Below, in pieces: positions 1 through 9,416 of a stretch of DNA of 64,000 nucleotides (position 1 is its first letter; the number at the start of each line of letters is the position of its first letter). The position numbers and the translations under genes were made by a program. This stretch comes from Pseudoalteromonas luteoviolacea DSM 6061 (GTDB lineage Bacteria > Pseudomonadota > Gammaproteobacteria > Enterobacterales > Alteromonadaceae). Where the stretch lies: contig NZ_AUYB01000103.1 in the NCBI RefSeq assembly GCF_001625655.1, forward strand, positions 1-64,000, in the 5' to 3' direction. The notes beneath the pieces were generated by a model. The model did no database searches and was not told the origin of the DNA. It worked only from the letters and a program-made list of their open reading frames with translations.

Positions 1-102
1 CCTGAGCTAGAAGCAGAGCCGGAACTAGAAGCAGAGCCGGAACTAGAAGCAGAGCCGGAACTAGAAGCAGAGCCGGAACTAGAAGCAGAGCCTGAGCTAG
101 AA
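1..102 (+). repeat. 18-bp tandem repeat inside fimV (PELEAE units)
   Basis: Five complete 18-bp units (1-18, 19-36, 37-54, 55-72, 73-90) and a 12-bp partial unit each encode Pro-Glu-Leu-Glu-Ala-Glu. Units 2-5 are identical; the first and the partial unit differ by two synonymous changes. The array runs off the left edge, so the total copy number is unknown. The unit length is a multiple of three, so copy-number changes would keep the frame. Confidence 0.95.
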
Positions 103-1557
103 GATATCGCCGCTCAAAATGTTGGGGATATGTTGGAGGCTTTGGAAGCGGAGTCCGAATTTGCTGCATTAGATGATGAAATTCTTGCAGAAGAAATAGA
201 AATTGATTTAGGTGACGACCCACTAGGTGATGAAGTCGATTTACTCGCTGAAGAAGAGCAGCCTGAAGAAGATTTTGTAACTCCGAGTGCTGAGTTGGAT
301 AGCTACCCAGAACTTGAATTAGATGATGGTGAAGAACTCGCAATATCTTTGGATGACGACACTTCCCAAGATATGAGTGAGACAGAACGTCAGTTGACTG
401 AAAGCTTGGGTAGTCAAAATGATCTGCATTTACAGTTGGAAGATGAATTAGAAGAACCATTTGAAGATGATTTGTTTGGTGAGATTGAGACTGGCAATGA
501 GATTCTTGATGATGCCTCTTCTGTAAATGAGCAAAGCTTTGAAAATGAAAGAACACTTGAGGTTGATGACGAATTAGACGTTACGAACTCTCTTGGCGAT
601 ATAGATCTGGATTTAGATACGCCATTTGATGAAGCAGCAGCATTGGCAGCTATGGACGATGTGTCAGAGCCTGTAAGTCAGTCAGGTGAAGTCAATGATA
701 CGCCTGACGATTTGAGCATCGATTTGGATACGCCTTTTGATGAAGCGGCAGCGATGGCTGCGATGGACGAAGGGTTAGAATTGACAGATGAGCTTGTTGA
801 AACGAATGATGTAGGTGACACATTTGAAGAGCTCACACAAGATTTAGATGCATCGTTTGATGAAGATGCAGCGATGGCTGCAGCAGACGAAGCCATTGGT
901 AGCTTAGGTGAGCCAGTTGCAGAGACAACTCAAGATACTGAAGAATCTGTTGAGCTCGACATTGATCCTGAAAGCTTTTTAGAGAAACTCGACGAGATAG
1001 TTGAAGACGATACCAGTATGGAAGCGCCGGTTGAAATCGATGAAAGTGCTATAGAAAACGAGTTTATGGCTGACCTAGAAGAAACAGATTTTGAGTCTCT
1101 TTTGGATGAACAAGCCGAGCCGCAAGCTATTGAGTCTGAATCACAACCAGAACTAGAAGTTAATTTTGATGCACTGTTAAGTGAAGAACTGGATGAGCCA
1201 TTTGAGATTGAGGATGAGCAAGTTGGCACTGAAAGTGAAACTGAATTAGTTTCTGAAGACTTTTTAAATATTGACGATTTAATCGCTGAAAGTGATGATA
1301 TTTTGGTTCAAGATGAACCGTATCAAGAGCCTAATATGGATGTAGGTCTTGATGATTTTGAGGATCTTTTAGCTGGTGATAATCCAACAGATGTTGATCT
1401 TGAAGAAGATGGGTTTGCAGCAAAATTAGATTTAGCGCGTGCTTATTTGGAAATCGAAGATTTTGATTCGGCGGTTTCGGCGCTTGATGAAGTAATGGAG
1501 AATGGCCCTGAGTCAGTTCAAGAAGAAGCTCGAATCTTAAAAGAACAAATCAAATAA
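1..1557 (+). CDS. fimV: FimV-family polar hub protein, C-terminal part (5' end outside window)
   Basis: The reading frame is open from base 1 and ends at a TAA, so this is the C-terminal 518 residues of a longer protein. FimV is an inner-membrane, peptidoglycan-binding (LysM) polar organiser linked to type IV pili and polar targeting; the LysM and membrane parts would lie upstream. What is visible is an extremely acidic Asp/Glu-rich region, beginning with tandem PELEAE hexapeptides and containing three DLDTPFDEAA-type repeats (codons from 610, 721 and 841). The last ~45 residues form a helical TPR-like module (LDLARAYLEIEDFDSA...), which matches the conserved FimV C-terminal domain. Its position before truA is the usual gammaproteobacterial context. 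An intrinsic terminator follows at once. The call rests on the C-terminal module, acidity and synteny. Confidence 0.88.
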   Translation, partial: PELEAEPELEAEPELEAEPELEAEPELEAEPELEDIAAQNVGDMLEALEAESEFAALDDEILAEEIEIDLGDDPLGDEVDLLAEEEQPEEDFVTPSAELDSYPELELDDGEELAISLDDDTSQDMSETERQLTESLGSQNDLHLQLEDELEEPFEDDLFGEIETGNEILDDASSVNEQSFENERTLEVDDELDVTNSLGDIDLDLDTPFDEAAALAAMDDVSEPVSQSGEVNDTPDDLSIDLDTPFDEAAAMAAMDEGLELTDELVETNDVGDTFEELTQDLDASFDEDAAMAAADEAIGSLGEPVAETTQDTEESVELDIDPESFLEKLDEIVEDDTSMEAPVEIDESAIENEFMADLEETDFESLLDEQAEPQAIESESQPELEVNFDALLSEELDEPFEIEDEQVGTESETELVSEDFLNIDDLIAESDDILVQDEPYQEPNMDVGLDDFEDLLAGDNPTDVDLEEDGFAAKLDLARAYLEIEDFDSAVSALDEVMENGPESVQEEARILKEQIK

Positions 1558-1561
1558 TAAG

Positions 1562-1596
1562 GCAAAGGGCGTGATATAGCGCCCTTTGCTTTTCTT
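1562..1596 (+). terminator. Intrinsic terminator after fimV
   Basis: A perfect 10-bp stem (GCAAAGGGCG, 1562-1571, with CGCCCTTTGC, 1580-1589) closes an 8-nt loop and is followed by TTTTCTT. It separates fimV from truA. Confidence 0.85.
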
Positions 1597-1653
1597 CCCC
1601 GCGTCAATAGCATAAAATGCCCGGTCATAATTTAGTGAAGAGTTAGCAAGTGT

Positions 1654-2454
1654 ATGCGTGTAGTACTAGGTATTGAGTATAACGGTGGAAACTACTCAGG
1701 TTGGCAGCGTCAAAGTCATGTTAGTAGTGTTCAAGAAGAAATTGAAACTGCGCTGTCGAGGATTTGTAACCATCCAGTTGACATAGTGTGTGCAGGGCGT
1801 ACGGATGCTGGTGTGCATGCTACAGGACAACTTGTTCACTTTGATACTGATGCAGAGCGAGAAATGAGTGCATTTACTTTGGGCATGAATTCTCAGCTGC
1901 CTGATGATATTGCGGTTCGATTTGCTCAGCAGGTAGATGATGAATTTCACGCGCGTTTCAGTGCAACGGCTAGGCGCTATCGTTATGTGATTTATAATCA
2001 TACTTACAGACCTGGTATTTTACGCAATGGGGTGACCCATTATCATCACCCACTTGATGTTGAAAAAATGCAGGCCGCTTGCCCTTTCATGTTAGGCGAA
2101 CAAGATTTTACTTCATTTCGTGCGGTTCATTGCCAATCCAATACGCCATTTCGCAATATACATCATCTTCAGGTAGATAGGTTTGGCGACTATGTAGTGA
2201 TTGATGTTAAAGCCAATGCTTTCTTACATCACATGGTGAGAAACATCACTGGCTGTTTGTTAGATATTGGGATAGGCGAGCAAAAGCCACAATGGATGGG
2301 GGAGCTGCTCGAAATTAAAGACCGCACGCAAGCAAGCGCAACTGCAAAACCCAACGGTCTGTACTTGGTGGATGTAGATTATCCCGAAAAGTGGGGGATT
2401 CCTAAGATGCCAGTTGGGCCACTATTTTTACCAGAAGTTGAAATTAGAAAATAA
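1654..2454 (+). CDS. truA: tRNA pseudouridine(38-40) synthase TruA
   Basis: TruA isomerises uridines 38, 39 and 40 in the anticodon arm of many tRNAs. The 266-residue product has the usual length. It carries the catalytic-aspartate motif [10 protein letters not shown], with Asp51 as the expected nucleophile. The N-terminal [19 protein letters not shown] block and the later [11 protein letters not shown] block are also family signatures. The ATG at 1654 opens directly with the conserved N-terminal strand, although the ribosome binding site is weak. It follows the fimV terminator and so probably has its own promoter. The fimV-truA-accD-folC order is conserved in gammaproteobacteria. Confidence 0.97.
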   Translation: MRVVLGIEYNGGNYSGWQRQSHVSSVQEEIETALSRICNHPVDIVCAGRTDAGVHATGQLVHFDTDAEREMSAFTLGMNSQLPDDIAVRFAQQVDDEFHARFSATARRYRYVIYNHTYRPGILRNGVTHYHHPLDVEKMQAACPFMLGEQDFTSFRAVHCQSNTPFRNIHHLQVDRFGDYVVIDVKANAFLHHMVRNITGCLLDIGIGEQKPQWMGELLEIKDRTQASATAKPNGLYLVDVDYPEKWGIPKMPVGPLFLPEVEIRK

Positions 2455-2668
2455 TTTGTAAAACCCAGTTTTGATCAAGGTTGCTCAATAAATAGTCTGG
2501 TATAAATTGAGCTGGTAGGCATGAAAAATTGCGTTTGTATAACGTCTATTAGTGGTTAAGACTACTAAGACCAGTTTTTTATATCGCTGTTGCCTTAAAC
2601 ATGTTTTAATTGGGAAAATCTGTCTGTGTGCACAGACTCATTACAGAATAAAGACAAGAGAGTTGCCA

Positions 2669-3544
2669 ATGAGTTGGTTAGAAAAAATCTTGCCTAAAGC
2701 TGCTAAATCGGCAGGTAAGAAAGAAGTCCCAGAAGGGGTTTGGGCTAAATGTACATCTTGTGACTCAATTTTATATAAAGCTGAGTTGGAAAAGTCACTG
2801 TACGTCTGTCCTAAATGTGATCATCACATGCGTATTTCGGCTCGTCAGCGTCTAGAGCGCTTTTTAGACGACGGTGAGGTTGTTGAGCTGGGTGCACAGT
2901 TTGAACCTCAAGATGTGCTGAAGTTTAAAGATTCTAAGAAATACTCAGATCGTATCACTGCTGCACAAAAAGTGAGTGGTGAAAAAGACGCTTTAATTGC
3001 AATGAAAGGCCGTCTTAAAGGTGTACCTGTAGCAGCTGTTGCATTTGAATTCTCATTTATGGGTGGTTCAATGGCATCGGTTGTTGGTGCGCGTTTTGTT
3101 GAAGCCGTTAACGAGTGTTTAGAGCATAATATGCCATTGGTGTGTTTCTCTGCTTCGGGTGGTGCACGTATGCAAGAAGCGCTGTTTTCACTGATGCAGA
3201 TGGCAAAAACTAGTGCTGCATTGGCAAAAATGAGCGAGCAAGGTCTGCCATTTATCTCTGTGCTTACCAACCCAACGATGGGTGGTGTATCGGCTTCTTT
3301 AGCGATGCTTGGAGATATCAATGTTGCAGAACCTAAAGCGCTGATTGGTTTCGCAGGTCCACGAGTTATCGAGCAAACTGTACGTGAAACGCTACCTGAA
3401 GGTTTCCAGCGCAGTGAATTCTTACTAGAACACGGTGCAATTGATGTGATCGTAGATCGTCGTGAAATGCGTGATTCATTAGCACGTATGATTTCCAAGT
3501 TTATGGACTTGCCTTCTACTGAACAAGAGCATAGAGTAGCGTAA
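2669..3544 (+). CDS. accD: Acetyl-CoA carboxylase carboxyltransferase subunit beta
   Basis: AccD is the zinc-binding beta subunit of the carboxyltransferase (with AccA), which moves the carboxyl group from carboxybiotin to acetyl-CoA to make malonyl-CoA, the first committed step of fatty acid synthesis. The frame stays open upstream to a GTG at 2552, but the ATG at 2669 gives the conserved start MSWLEKI and a 291-residue protein. The zinc ribbon uses Cys28, Cys31, Cys47 and Cys50. The crotonase-fold motifs [11 protein letters not shown] and [16 protein letters not shown] are intact. The tail is somewhat shorter than in E. coli. It lies 22 bp before folC, the usual arrangement. About 210 bp separate it from truA, leaving room for a promoter and leader. 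Confidence 0.97.
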   Translation: MSWLEKILPKAAKSAGKKEVPEGVWAKCTSCDSILYKAELEKSLYVCPKCDHHMRISARQRLERFLDDGEVVELGAQFEPQDVLKFKDSKKYSDRITAAQKVSGEKDALIAMKGRLKGVPVAAVAFEFSFMGGSMASVVGARFVEAVNECLEHNMPLVCFSASGGARMQEALFSLMQMAKTSAALAKMSEQGLPFISVLTNPTMGGVSASLAMLGDINVAEPKALIGFAGPRVIEQTVRETLPEGFQRSEFLLEHGAIDVIVDRREMRDSLARMISKFMDLPSTEQEHRVA

Positions 3545-3566
3545 ATTTTTCGAAATTGAGCTAGCT

Positions 3567-4829
3567 ATGTCACACATCAAACCTAGCCAATCATCGAGTT
3601 TAGATGATTGGCTTTGTTATTTAGAGCAACTGCATCCTGCCAATATAGAAATGGGTTTAGAGCGTGTTGCCCAAGTCGCTAATAATATTCATTTATTAAA
3701 TACCCCAAGTAAAATCATCTTAATAGGTGGTACTAATGGCAAAGGCACAACAGCGCGCTGTATGGAAGCAATGCTATTGGTTCAAGGTCATACTGTAGGC
3801 ACTTATGCATCCCCTCATTTGATTCGTTACAATGAAAGAGTGCGGATCAATGGCCAAGAACTTCCCGATCAAGATCATGTGGATGCTTTTTGTGAGTTAG
3901 AGCAAGGTCGCGGTGAGACCCAGCTTACCTACTTTGAATACGGTACACTTGGGGCACTGGCATTATTTAAGCGCTATGCTGTTGAGTTTGTACTTTTAGA
4001 AGTGGGGTTAGGAGGGCGATATGATGCAACAAACATCGTCACCCCCTATGCGAGTGTGATCACAACAATTGACCTTGACCATAAAGAGTATTTAGGTGAT
4101 ACACGCGAGCTGGTAGGTTATGATAAAGCAGGGATTTTCCGCACAAATACACCTGCCATTGTCGGCGACCTAAACATACCACATACAGTGACAGATTATG
4201 GTGATGAAATTGGTGCTGAGATGATTTTGTCTAAGCGAGATTTTCATTTCACGCCTCTTAAAGATGGATTAAGGTGGCAGTATCAGAATTATGATATGCA
4301 CTTTTCCAATCCAGCTATACCAGCACAAAATGTCGCAACAGCATTTACTGCCTTGGCGAAATTAGATCTATTACCGGATGAAGAATTACTTCGAACGACG
4401 TTAGAAAGCCTTCAAGTAGAGGGGCGATTTCAACAGCTAAGTCATTCACCTCTCGTTTATACTGACGTTGCCCATAACCCTGAATCGGCGCGTTATTTGC
4501 GCACTAAGTTGCTCGATTTAAAAAATCAGGGCTTTAAAATTAACGTCTTAGTCGCTATGCTTGCTGATAAGGACAAAGCCAGTGTAATTAATGAGCTAGA
4601 TAAAGTTGTTGATAGCTGGACATGTGCAGCTCTGAGTGGCCCAAGAGCTGAATCTGCTGAAAACATGCTGTCGGCACTACCGCATGACAAGCAGGCTAGT
4701 ACACGCACATATAGCAGTGTTTCAGCAGCATTAGATGTAATATTGCCAGAACAGTCGGATGATACTGCGCTGATTATATTTGGGTCTTTCTTCACTGTGG
4801 CTGATGCCATTCAATATTGGAAAAAATAG
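3567..4829 (+). CDS. folC: Bifunctional dihydrofolate/folylpolyglutamate synthase
   Basis: FolC joins dihydropteroate to glutamate to make dihydrofolate and then adds glutamates to folates, using ATP, in the cytoplasm. The product has 420 residues, normal for the Mur-ligase-like family. The P-loop GTNGKGT lies at residues 55-61. The FEYGTLGALALF and VGLGGRYDATN motifs mark the central ligase domain, and DVAHNPESAR marks the C-terminal ligase domain. The gene sits 22 bp after accD and its end overlaps or abuts the dedD start, so accD-folC-dedD look co-transcribed. Confidence 0.96.
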   Translation: MSHIKPSQSSSLDDWLCYLEQLHPANIEMGLERVAQVANNIHLLNTPSKIILIGGTNGKGTTARCMEAMLLVQGHTVGTYASPHLIRYNERVRINGQELPDQDHVDAFCELEQGRGETQLTYFEYGTLGALALFKRYAVEFVLLEVGLGGRYDATNIVTPYASVITTIDLDHKEYLGDTRELVGYDKAGIFRTNTPAIVGDLNIPHTVTDYGDEIGAEMILSKRDFHFTPLKDGLRWQYQNYDMHFSNPAIPAQNVATAFTALAKLDLLPDEELLRTTLESLQVEGRFQQLSHSPLVYTDVAHNPESARYLRTKLLDLKNQGFKINVLVAMLADKDKASVINELDKVVDSWTCAALSGPRAESAENMLSALPHDKQASTRTYSSVSAALDVILPEQSDDTALIIFGSFFTVADAIQYWKK

Positions 4830-4840
4830 AGAGTAAGATT

Positions 4841-5590
4841 TTGAACTCAGGATTTGTGAATCGCCTTGTCGGTACCAGTATCATTGTCATTGCTGCAATC
4901 GTATTTATTCCAAATATTTTGGATGGCGAGAAAGTACACTACAAAGAAGGATTTAAACAAATTCCTGAGCGACCTGATTTTACATCTATTGATTTGCAAG
5001 AAAACATAGATGATCGCGCTTCTTTGGCGCTGGACCCCAAAGAAGAGGTTATTGAAGACGTTATTGCCGATGACGTCAATGATGCAAAGCATCAAAATAT
5101 GTCTGTTGATGATAAAGCACAAAGTGGTGAAGAAATAGCAAAAAATTCGGGCTCATTGATTCAAACTCACATATCGGAACAAACAGTACAAGTAACCAAA
5201 GCTGAGATCAAAGAGCCAATTGAAGAGACAAGTAATGAAGCAAGTTCAATTGCTTCAAATGACAAATCTATAACTAAACAGGATGCGGCTGCGAAGCTTG
5301 AAGCAAAGCCAAAACTTGAGCGTCCTGACTCTTCAAATTTCACAAAAATGGCGTATGTAATTCAGCTGGGTAGCTTTTCTCACAAAGCTAACGTATTAGC
5401 TCTGACTGATAAGCTCAAGAAAAATGGCTTTAAAACTTTTACGCGCCCTGTAAAAACGCCTAATGGTACACTAACAAAAGTATTTGTTGGACCTGACTTA
5501 AATAAACAAAAACTTGAAGCTAAGTTACCGGAATTAAAGAAATTAACTAAGCTAAATGGTAGGTTGACTCAATTTAAGGTTGCAAATTGA
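4841..5590 (+). CDS. dedD: SPOR-domain division protein DedD
   Basis: DedD is a bitopic inner-membrane protein whose periplasmic SPOR domain binds denuded peptidoglycan at the septum. The frame opens at a TTG at 4817, but a TTG at 4841 preceded by AGAGAG at proper spacing gives MNSGFVNRLVGT, matching the DedD family start, so I chose it (249 residues). A single membrane helix lies near residues 8-27, followed by a long low-complexity acidic/polar linker. The C-terminal ~75 residues (MAYVIQLGSFSHKANVLAL...) are a SPOR repeat. The folC-dedD-cvpA-purF order is the E. coli order. Both candidate starts are non-ATG, which suggests low, coupled translation. Confidence 0.92.
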   Translation: MNSGFVNRLVGTSIIVIAAIVFIPNILDGEKVHYKEGFKQIPERPDFTSIDLQENIDDRASLALDPKEEVIEDVIADDVNDAKHQNMSVDDKAQSGEEIAKNSGSLIQTHISEQTVQVTKAEIKEPIEETSNEASSIASNDKSITKQDAAAKLEAKPKLERPDSSNFTKMAYVIQLGSFSHKANVLALTDKLKKNGFKTFTRPVKTPNGTLTKVFVGPDLNKQKLEAKLPELKKLTKLNGRLTQFKVAN

Positions 5591-5651
5591 TCTGGCAATT
5601 CTAGGGCGTGTCTTATAAAATGCGCCCCAAATTAACGACTTGTTGGTTATT

Positions 5652-6146
5652 ATGATTTGGGTTGATTACGCCATATTTGCAGTTGTCGGTATTTCTACCT
5701 TTTTTGGGCTGATACGCGGCTTTGTAAAAGAAGCTATGTCCCTCGTAGTTTGGGTTGGCGCTTTCTTCATATCCAGTCTATTTTATCAATATCTATCCAC
5801 TTTCCTTACCTTTGTTTCAGAACCCCTTTTAAGAAACGCTGCGGCGATAGCCATACTGTTTATATCGACGCTGGTATTAGGTGGACTAGTTAATTTTATA
5901 TTGGGTGAGCTTGTACAGCGTACAGGATTGTCAGGCACCGATCGCATTGTAGGCATCTTGTTTGGCGCTATGCGCGGAGTGCTTGTAGTAAGCGCCCTGT
6001 TGTTTTTTCTCGATGCTTTCACCAAAGCCCCAGATACAAATTGGTGGAAGGCATCGGTAGTAATCCCTGAATTTGGATTTGTTATTGAATGGTTTTTTTC
6101 TTATTTAGAAAATAATTCGAGCTTTTTAAATTCAGCAATCCGTTAA
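5652..6146 (+). CDS. cvpA: CvpA family membrane protein
   Basis: CvpA is an inner-membrane protein needed for colicin V production in E. coli and linked to envelope stress; its molecular role is unsettled. I chose the ATG at 5652 over the in-frame TTG at 5640 because [11 protein letters not shown] aligns with the family start. The 164-residue product has four hydrophobic segments and the conserved [10 protein letters not shown] and [11 protein letters not shown] loops. It sits directly before purF, as in E. coli. I saw no convincing PurR-type operator upstream, so purine control of this pair is not supported by the sequence. Confidence 0.95.
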   Translation: MIWVDYAIFAVVGISTFFGLIRGFVKEAMSLVVWVGAFFISSLFYQYLSTFLTFVSEPLLRNAAAIAILFISTLVLGGLVNFILGELVQRTGLSGTDRIVGILFGAMRGVLVVSALLFFLDAFTKAPDTNWWKASVVIPEFGFVIEWFFSYLENNSSFLNSAIR

Positions 6147-6164
6147 TCGGCGAGGAATTTTTTA

Positions 6165-7691
6165 ATGTGTGGTATCGTTGGGATAGTCGGAACTTCTCCT
6201 GTTAATCAGGCTTTGTATGACGGCTTAACTGTTTTGCAACACCGCGGTCAAGATGCTGCTGGCATCATTACCATTGACAACAATACGTTTAGCCTTCGCA
6301 AAGCGAACGGCTTGGTGAAAGACGTATTTCATACGCGTCATATGAAGCGCTTACAAGGCAATATTGGCATTGGCCATGTGCGTTATCCAACGGCAGGTTC
6401 TTCTAGCTCTGCGGAAGCTCAGCCTTTCTATGTAAATTCTCCATTTGGTATTTCTCTGGCGCATAACGGTAATCTAACCAATGCTGCAGAGTTAAAAGAG
6501 CGTTTATTTACAAAGGCAAGACGCCATGTAAATACCACTTCAGACTCAGAGGTGTTACTGAATATTCTAGCTTATGAATTAGGTCGCAGTGACAAAATGA
6601 AGCTAGAAGCGGAAGATATGTTTGCTGCCATCGAAGCCGTAAATGAGCAGTGTTCAGGTGGTTACGCAAGCATTGCGATGATCATTGATCACGGTATGCT
6701 TGCATTTCGTGACCCACATGGTATTCGTCCAATTGTGTTTGGTAAAAAAGACACAGAAAAAGGCACTGAGTACATGTTTGCGTCTGAGAGTGTTGCATTG
6801 GCGACAGATGGTTTTGAGTTCGTTCGTGATGTCGCACCTGGTGAGGCAATTTATGTCACTGAAGACGGCCAGTTTTTCTCTAAGATGTGTGCGGATAAAA
6901 CAACTTTAGCACCATGTATCTTTGAATTTGTTTACTTTGCTCGCCCTGATTCGACGATGGACAATATGTCGGTTTATGCATCCCGTGTAAATATGGGTAC
7001 TAAACTCGGCGAGAAAATTCAGCGCGAATGGGCTGACAAAGAAATTGACGTTGTTATTCCTATCCCTGAGACATCATGTGATATTGCACTTGAAATTGCC
7101 TCAGTGCTTGGTCTACCGTATCGCCAAGGGTTTGTTAAAAACCGTTATATTGGCCGTACATTCATCATGCCAGGCCAGGAGCAACGTAAAAAGTCTGTGC
7201 GTCGCAAACTCAATGCAATTGATAGAGAGTTTGTTGGCAAAAACGTGTTACTTGTGGACGACTCAATTGTACGTGGCACAACATCTGCTCAGATTGTTGA
7301 AATGGCAAGAGAGGCTGGCGCGAAGAATGTTTATTTTGCCTCTGCGGCACCAGAAGTACGTTTCCCTAACGTGTATGGTATTGACATGCCATCGGCATCA
7401 GAACTTATTGCCCACGGTCGAGAATTAGAAGATATTAACCGCAGCATAGGTTCTGACGGGCTAGTTTATCAGTCTATTGGAGATTTGATTGCAGCTGTAC
7501 GTATCGAGAATCCTGAAATTAGTCACTTTGAAACGTCGGTATTCGATGGACAGTATATAACTGGCGATGTTGATCAGGATTATTTAAACCGCATAGACGC
7601 GCTACGCAATGACTCTGCGAAGTCAACACGAGAGCAAGCGATGTCAGCCAGCCTTGAGTTACACAACCAAGAGACTGGTGAGGGCGAATAA
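6165..7691 (+). CDS. purF: Amidophosphoribosyltransferase PurF
   Basis: PurF catalyses the first step of purine synthesis, forming 5-phosphoribosylamine from PRPP and glutamine-derived ammonia. The protein has 508 residues. It starts MCGIVGIVG, so Cys2 becomes the N-terminal nucleophile after Met removal; there is no propeptide. The glutaminase motifs [10 protein letters not shown] and [10 protein letters not shown] are intact. The PRPP loop [10 protein letters not shown] lies around residues 364-373. A strong hairpin terminator follows the stop codon. Confidence 0.98.
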   Translation: MCGIVGIVGTSPVNQALYDGLTVLQHRGQDAAGIITIDNNTFSLRKANGLVKDVFHTRHMKRLQGNIGIGHVRYPTAGSSSSAEAQPFYVNSPFGISLAHNGNLTNAAELKERLFTKARRHVNTTSDSEVLLNILAYELGRSDKMKLEAEDMFAAIEAVNEQCSGGYASIAMIIDHGMLAFRDPHGIRPIVFGKKDTEKGTEYMFASESVALATDGFEFVRDVAPGEAIYVTEDGQFFSKMCADKTTLAPCIFEFVYFARPDSTMDNMSVYASRVNMGTKLGEKIQREWADKEIDVVIPIPETSCDIALEIASVLGLPYRQGFVKNRYIGRTFIMPGQEQRKKSVRRKLNAIDREFVGKNVLLVDDSIVRGTTSAQIVEMAREAGAKNVYFASAAPEVRFPNVYGIDMPSASELIAHGRELEDINRSIGSDGLVYQSIGDLIAAVRIENPEISHFETSVFDGQYITGDVDQDYLNRIDALRNDSAKSTREQAMSASLELHNQETGEGE

Positions 7692-7711
7692 CTCACCCTC
7701 TGCAGTTTTGA

Positions 7712-7750
7712 ATAAAAAAGGGCGATGATGCAAATCATCGCCCTTTTGTT
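7712..7750 (+). terminator. Bidirectional terminator after purF
   Basis: A perfect 10-bp stem (GGGCGATGAT, 7720-7729, with ATCATCGCCC, 7734-7743) closes a GCAA tetraloop. It is preceded by six A and followed by TTTTGTTT, so it can end purF and also the minus-strand gene that stops at 7803. Confidence 0.93.
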
Positions 7751-7802
7751 TGATTTCGTTTTTTAGGATAAAAGCAAAGGAAGCGCAGTGAATGCCACCT
7801 CC

Positions 7803-8402
7803 CTATGTAAATGTAGGGCTAATAATGCCATTCGTCCACAAAATTGCCGTTGCAGCTAGAATTATCACTAATAAGATAAGTCCACATGTCACCATAGAGC
7901 TTGCATAAATAAAGCCGCGTTCTTCGGGTATATGCATAATTATTGGTACGCCGGTGTACAGTAAGTAAACCGAGTATGCGACAGATACTATGCCCACGCT
8001 GACGACAAACCACAACTCAGGATACAAGGCTGCGATGGCTGACATAAAAATGGGTGTAGCGGTGTAAGCCGCAAGTTCGATCGTTTGTGTAAATGTCGGC
8101 TGAGCCCCGAAAGTTACTGCCATCCAGTAAGCTAAATAAGCCAGGGAAAATACCCCAATTATCAGAGCAAAGTACATCGCAAAAGCGATTAACATCGCGC
8201 TGTCATGGGTTAAGTATGCTACATCTCCCTTGCCGACTTGCCAGCCAATATGTACAGACGACACATACCCCATGATGCACGGTATCAGGGCTATTAAAAA
8301 CATATGAGACAAACTGAATGTGGCACTTTCATGATGGTTATCAATCGTCTGCCATTCTTCAATTGGATGCGCGTAGAGCCCCCACAAATGGTTTAAAATC
8401 AT
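7803..8402 (-). CDS. Yip1-family multispanning membrane protein
   Basis: The 199-residue protein has about five hydrophobic helices and a short N-terminal cytoplasmic segment containing HLWGLYAHPIEEWQTI, typical of bacterial Yip1/DUF1282 proteins. The family has no settled function in bacteria. The minus-strand ATG is well placed, with ATAAAAGAGAG-type purine-rich sequence just upstream. The gene stands alone between purF (convergent) and miaE (divergent) and can use the bidirectional terminator at 7712-7750. The family call comes from sequence character and remembered relatives, not from a search. Confidence 0.75.
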   Translation of the reverse strand: MILNHLWGLYAHPIEEWQTIDNHHESATFSLSHMFLIALIPCIMGYVSSVHIGWQVGKGDVAYLTHDSAMLIAFAMYFALIIGVFSLAYLAYWMAVTFGAQPTFTQTIELAAYTATPIFMSAIAALYPELWFVVSVGIVSVAYSVYLLYTGVPIIMHIPEERGFIYASSMVTCGLILLVIILAATAILWTNGIISPTFT

Positions 8403-8603
8403 AAAAGCCTCTCTTTTATATTTGGGTGTTTTTTACACAGCTTCAATTTATTTATGAAATATTGGTTAAATTTTGTCAAGAAACTAGAGTTGAACATCTT
8501 AATCCTTTGACTGGTCGCAACAGTGATGGTGTTTAACCTATATCCATGATGGAGGCGGGTGCTTAGGTTGTGCTAGAATGCGCGCCTGGTTTGGTAATAT
8601 TTG

Positions 8604-9398
8604 ATGATTATGCTAGAAAAATATGCAGATTTACTTGCGCCTATCTATGAATTTTTGGGTACGAGTACACCTGACAGCTGGATTGATGAGGCTAAAAAGC
8701 CCGAGAATTTACAGCGACTACTTGTTGATCATATGCACTGTGAGCTAAAAGCTGCACAAAGCGCTGCGTTTTTGATCCGTAAATATGCCGTTGATGATGC
8801 CTCAGCAAAAACATTATTAGGCTGGGTTAAACCCTATGAAGATTTTGTTTATCGCAAAATTGGTGATGGCCAATTCAGTGCAAGTAAAAATGAATTGATT
8901 GGTAGCTTAACAGCCAAACCAGAGTATGCATATAATCAAGATATCCTTGATAAAATGGTGCGCTTAATCAAAGAAGAGCTACATCACTTTGAGCAAGTAT
9001 TGGAAATAATTCAATCTAGAGGCTTGAGAGTGCAGAGTCTCAATGCATCTCGATATGCAGCAGGCATGATAAAGCATGTACGCACATTTGAGCCCGCTGC
9101 GTTAATTGATAAACTAATTATTGGTGCTTTTATTGAGGCGAGATCCTGCGAACGTTTTGCGAAGCTAGCTCCTTTTTTAGAGGATGATTTAGGGCGTTTT
9201 TATGTGTCTCTTTTACGCTCTGAAGCGAGGCATTATCAAGATTATATTGAACTGGCAGAGCAAGTTGCAAAAGCAACGGATCCAGCGCGTTTCGATGTTG
9301 CTGCGCGAGTTGCTGAGTTTAAAGACATCGAGAATGCGCTGATTTCTGCGCCTGATGAAGATTTTAAATTTCACAGTGGTGCACCAGTCGCTGCCTAG
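8604..9398 (+). CDS. miaE: tRNA 2-methylthio-N6-isopentenyladenosine(37) hydroxylase
   Basis: MiaE is a non-haem diiron monooxygenase that hydroxylates the isopentenyl group of ms2i6A37 in tRNAs that read UNN codons. The 264-residue product has the ferritin-like ligand set: a Glu in DHMHCELKAAQ, ExxH in KEELHHFEQ, a Glu in FIEARSCERF, and E...H in SEARHYQDY. In-frame starts exist at 8601 (TTG), 8604 (ATG) and 8610 (ATG); 8604 has a weak GGT-containing ribosome site at better spacing, so the exact start is uncertain by two residues. It is the last gene before the EPS locus and is convergent with the polymerase gene. Confidence 0.93.
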   Translation: MIMLEKYADLLAPIYEFLGTSTPDSWIDEAKKPENLQRLLVDHMHCELKAAQSAAFLIRKYAVDDASAKTLLGWVKPYEDFVYRKIGDGQFSASKNELIGSLTAKPEYAYNQDILDKMVRLIKEELHHFEQVLEIIQSRGLRVQSLNASRYAAGMIKHVRTFEPAALIDKLIIGAFIEARSCERFAKLAPFLEDDLGRFYVSLLRSEARHYQDYIELAEQVAKATDPARFDVAARVAEFKDIENALISAPDEDFKFHSGAPVAA

Positions 9399-9416
9399 CT
9401 GCATCTAGCTGCTTAT

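Noticed and set aside
1..102. CRISPR-like regular repeats
   Set aside because: The repeats have no spacers and are in frame inside fimV, so they are a coding minisatellite.
678..1229. Ser-rich minus-strand frames opposite fimV
   Set aside because: They are antisense artefacts of the acidic GAA/GAT-rich repeats.
2552..2668. Upstream extension of accD to a GTG
   Set aside because: The extra 39 codons do not match the family, while the ATG at 2669 gives the conserved MSW start.
2908..3498. Long minus-strand open frame (196 codons) opposite accD
   Set aside because: It is a shadow of accD: codon-bias artefact, no ribosome site, no recognisable protein features.
5591..5651. PurR operator before cvpA-purF
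   Set aside because: No sequence close to ACGCAAACGTTTTCGT was found; only a short GGGCG/CGCCC inverted repeat is present.
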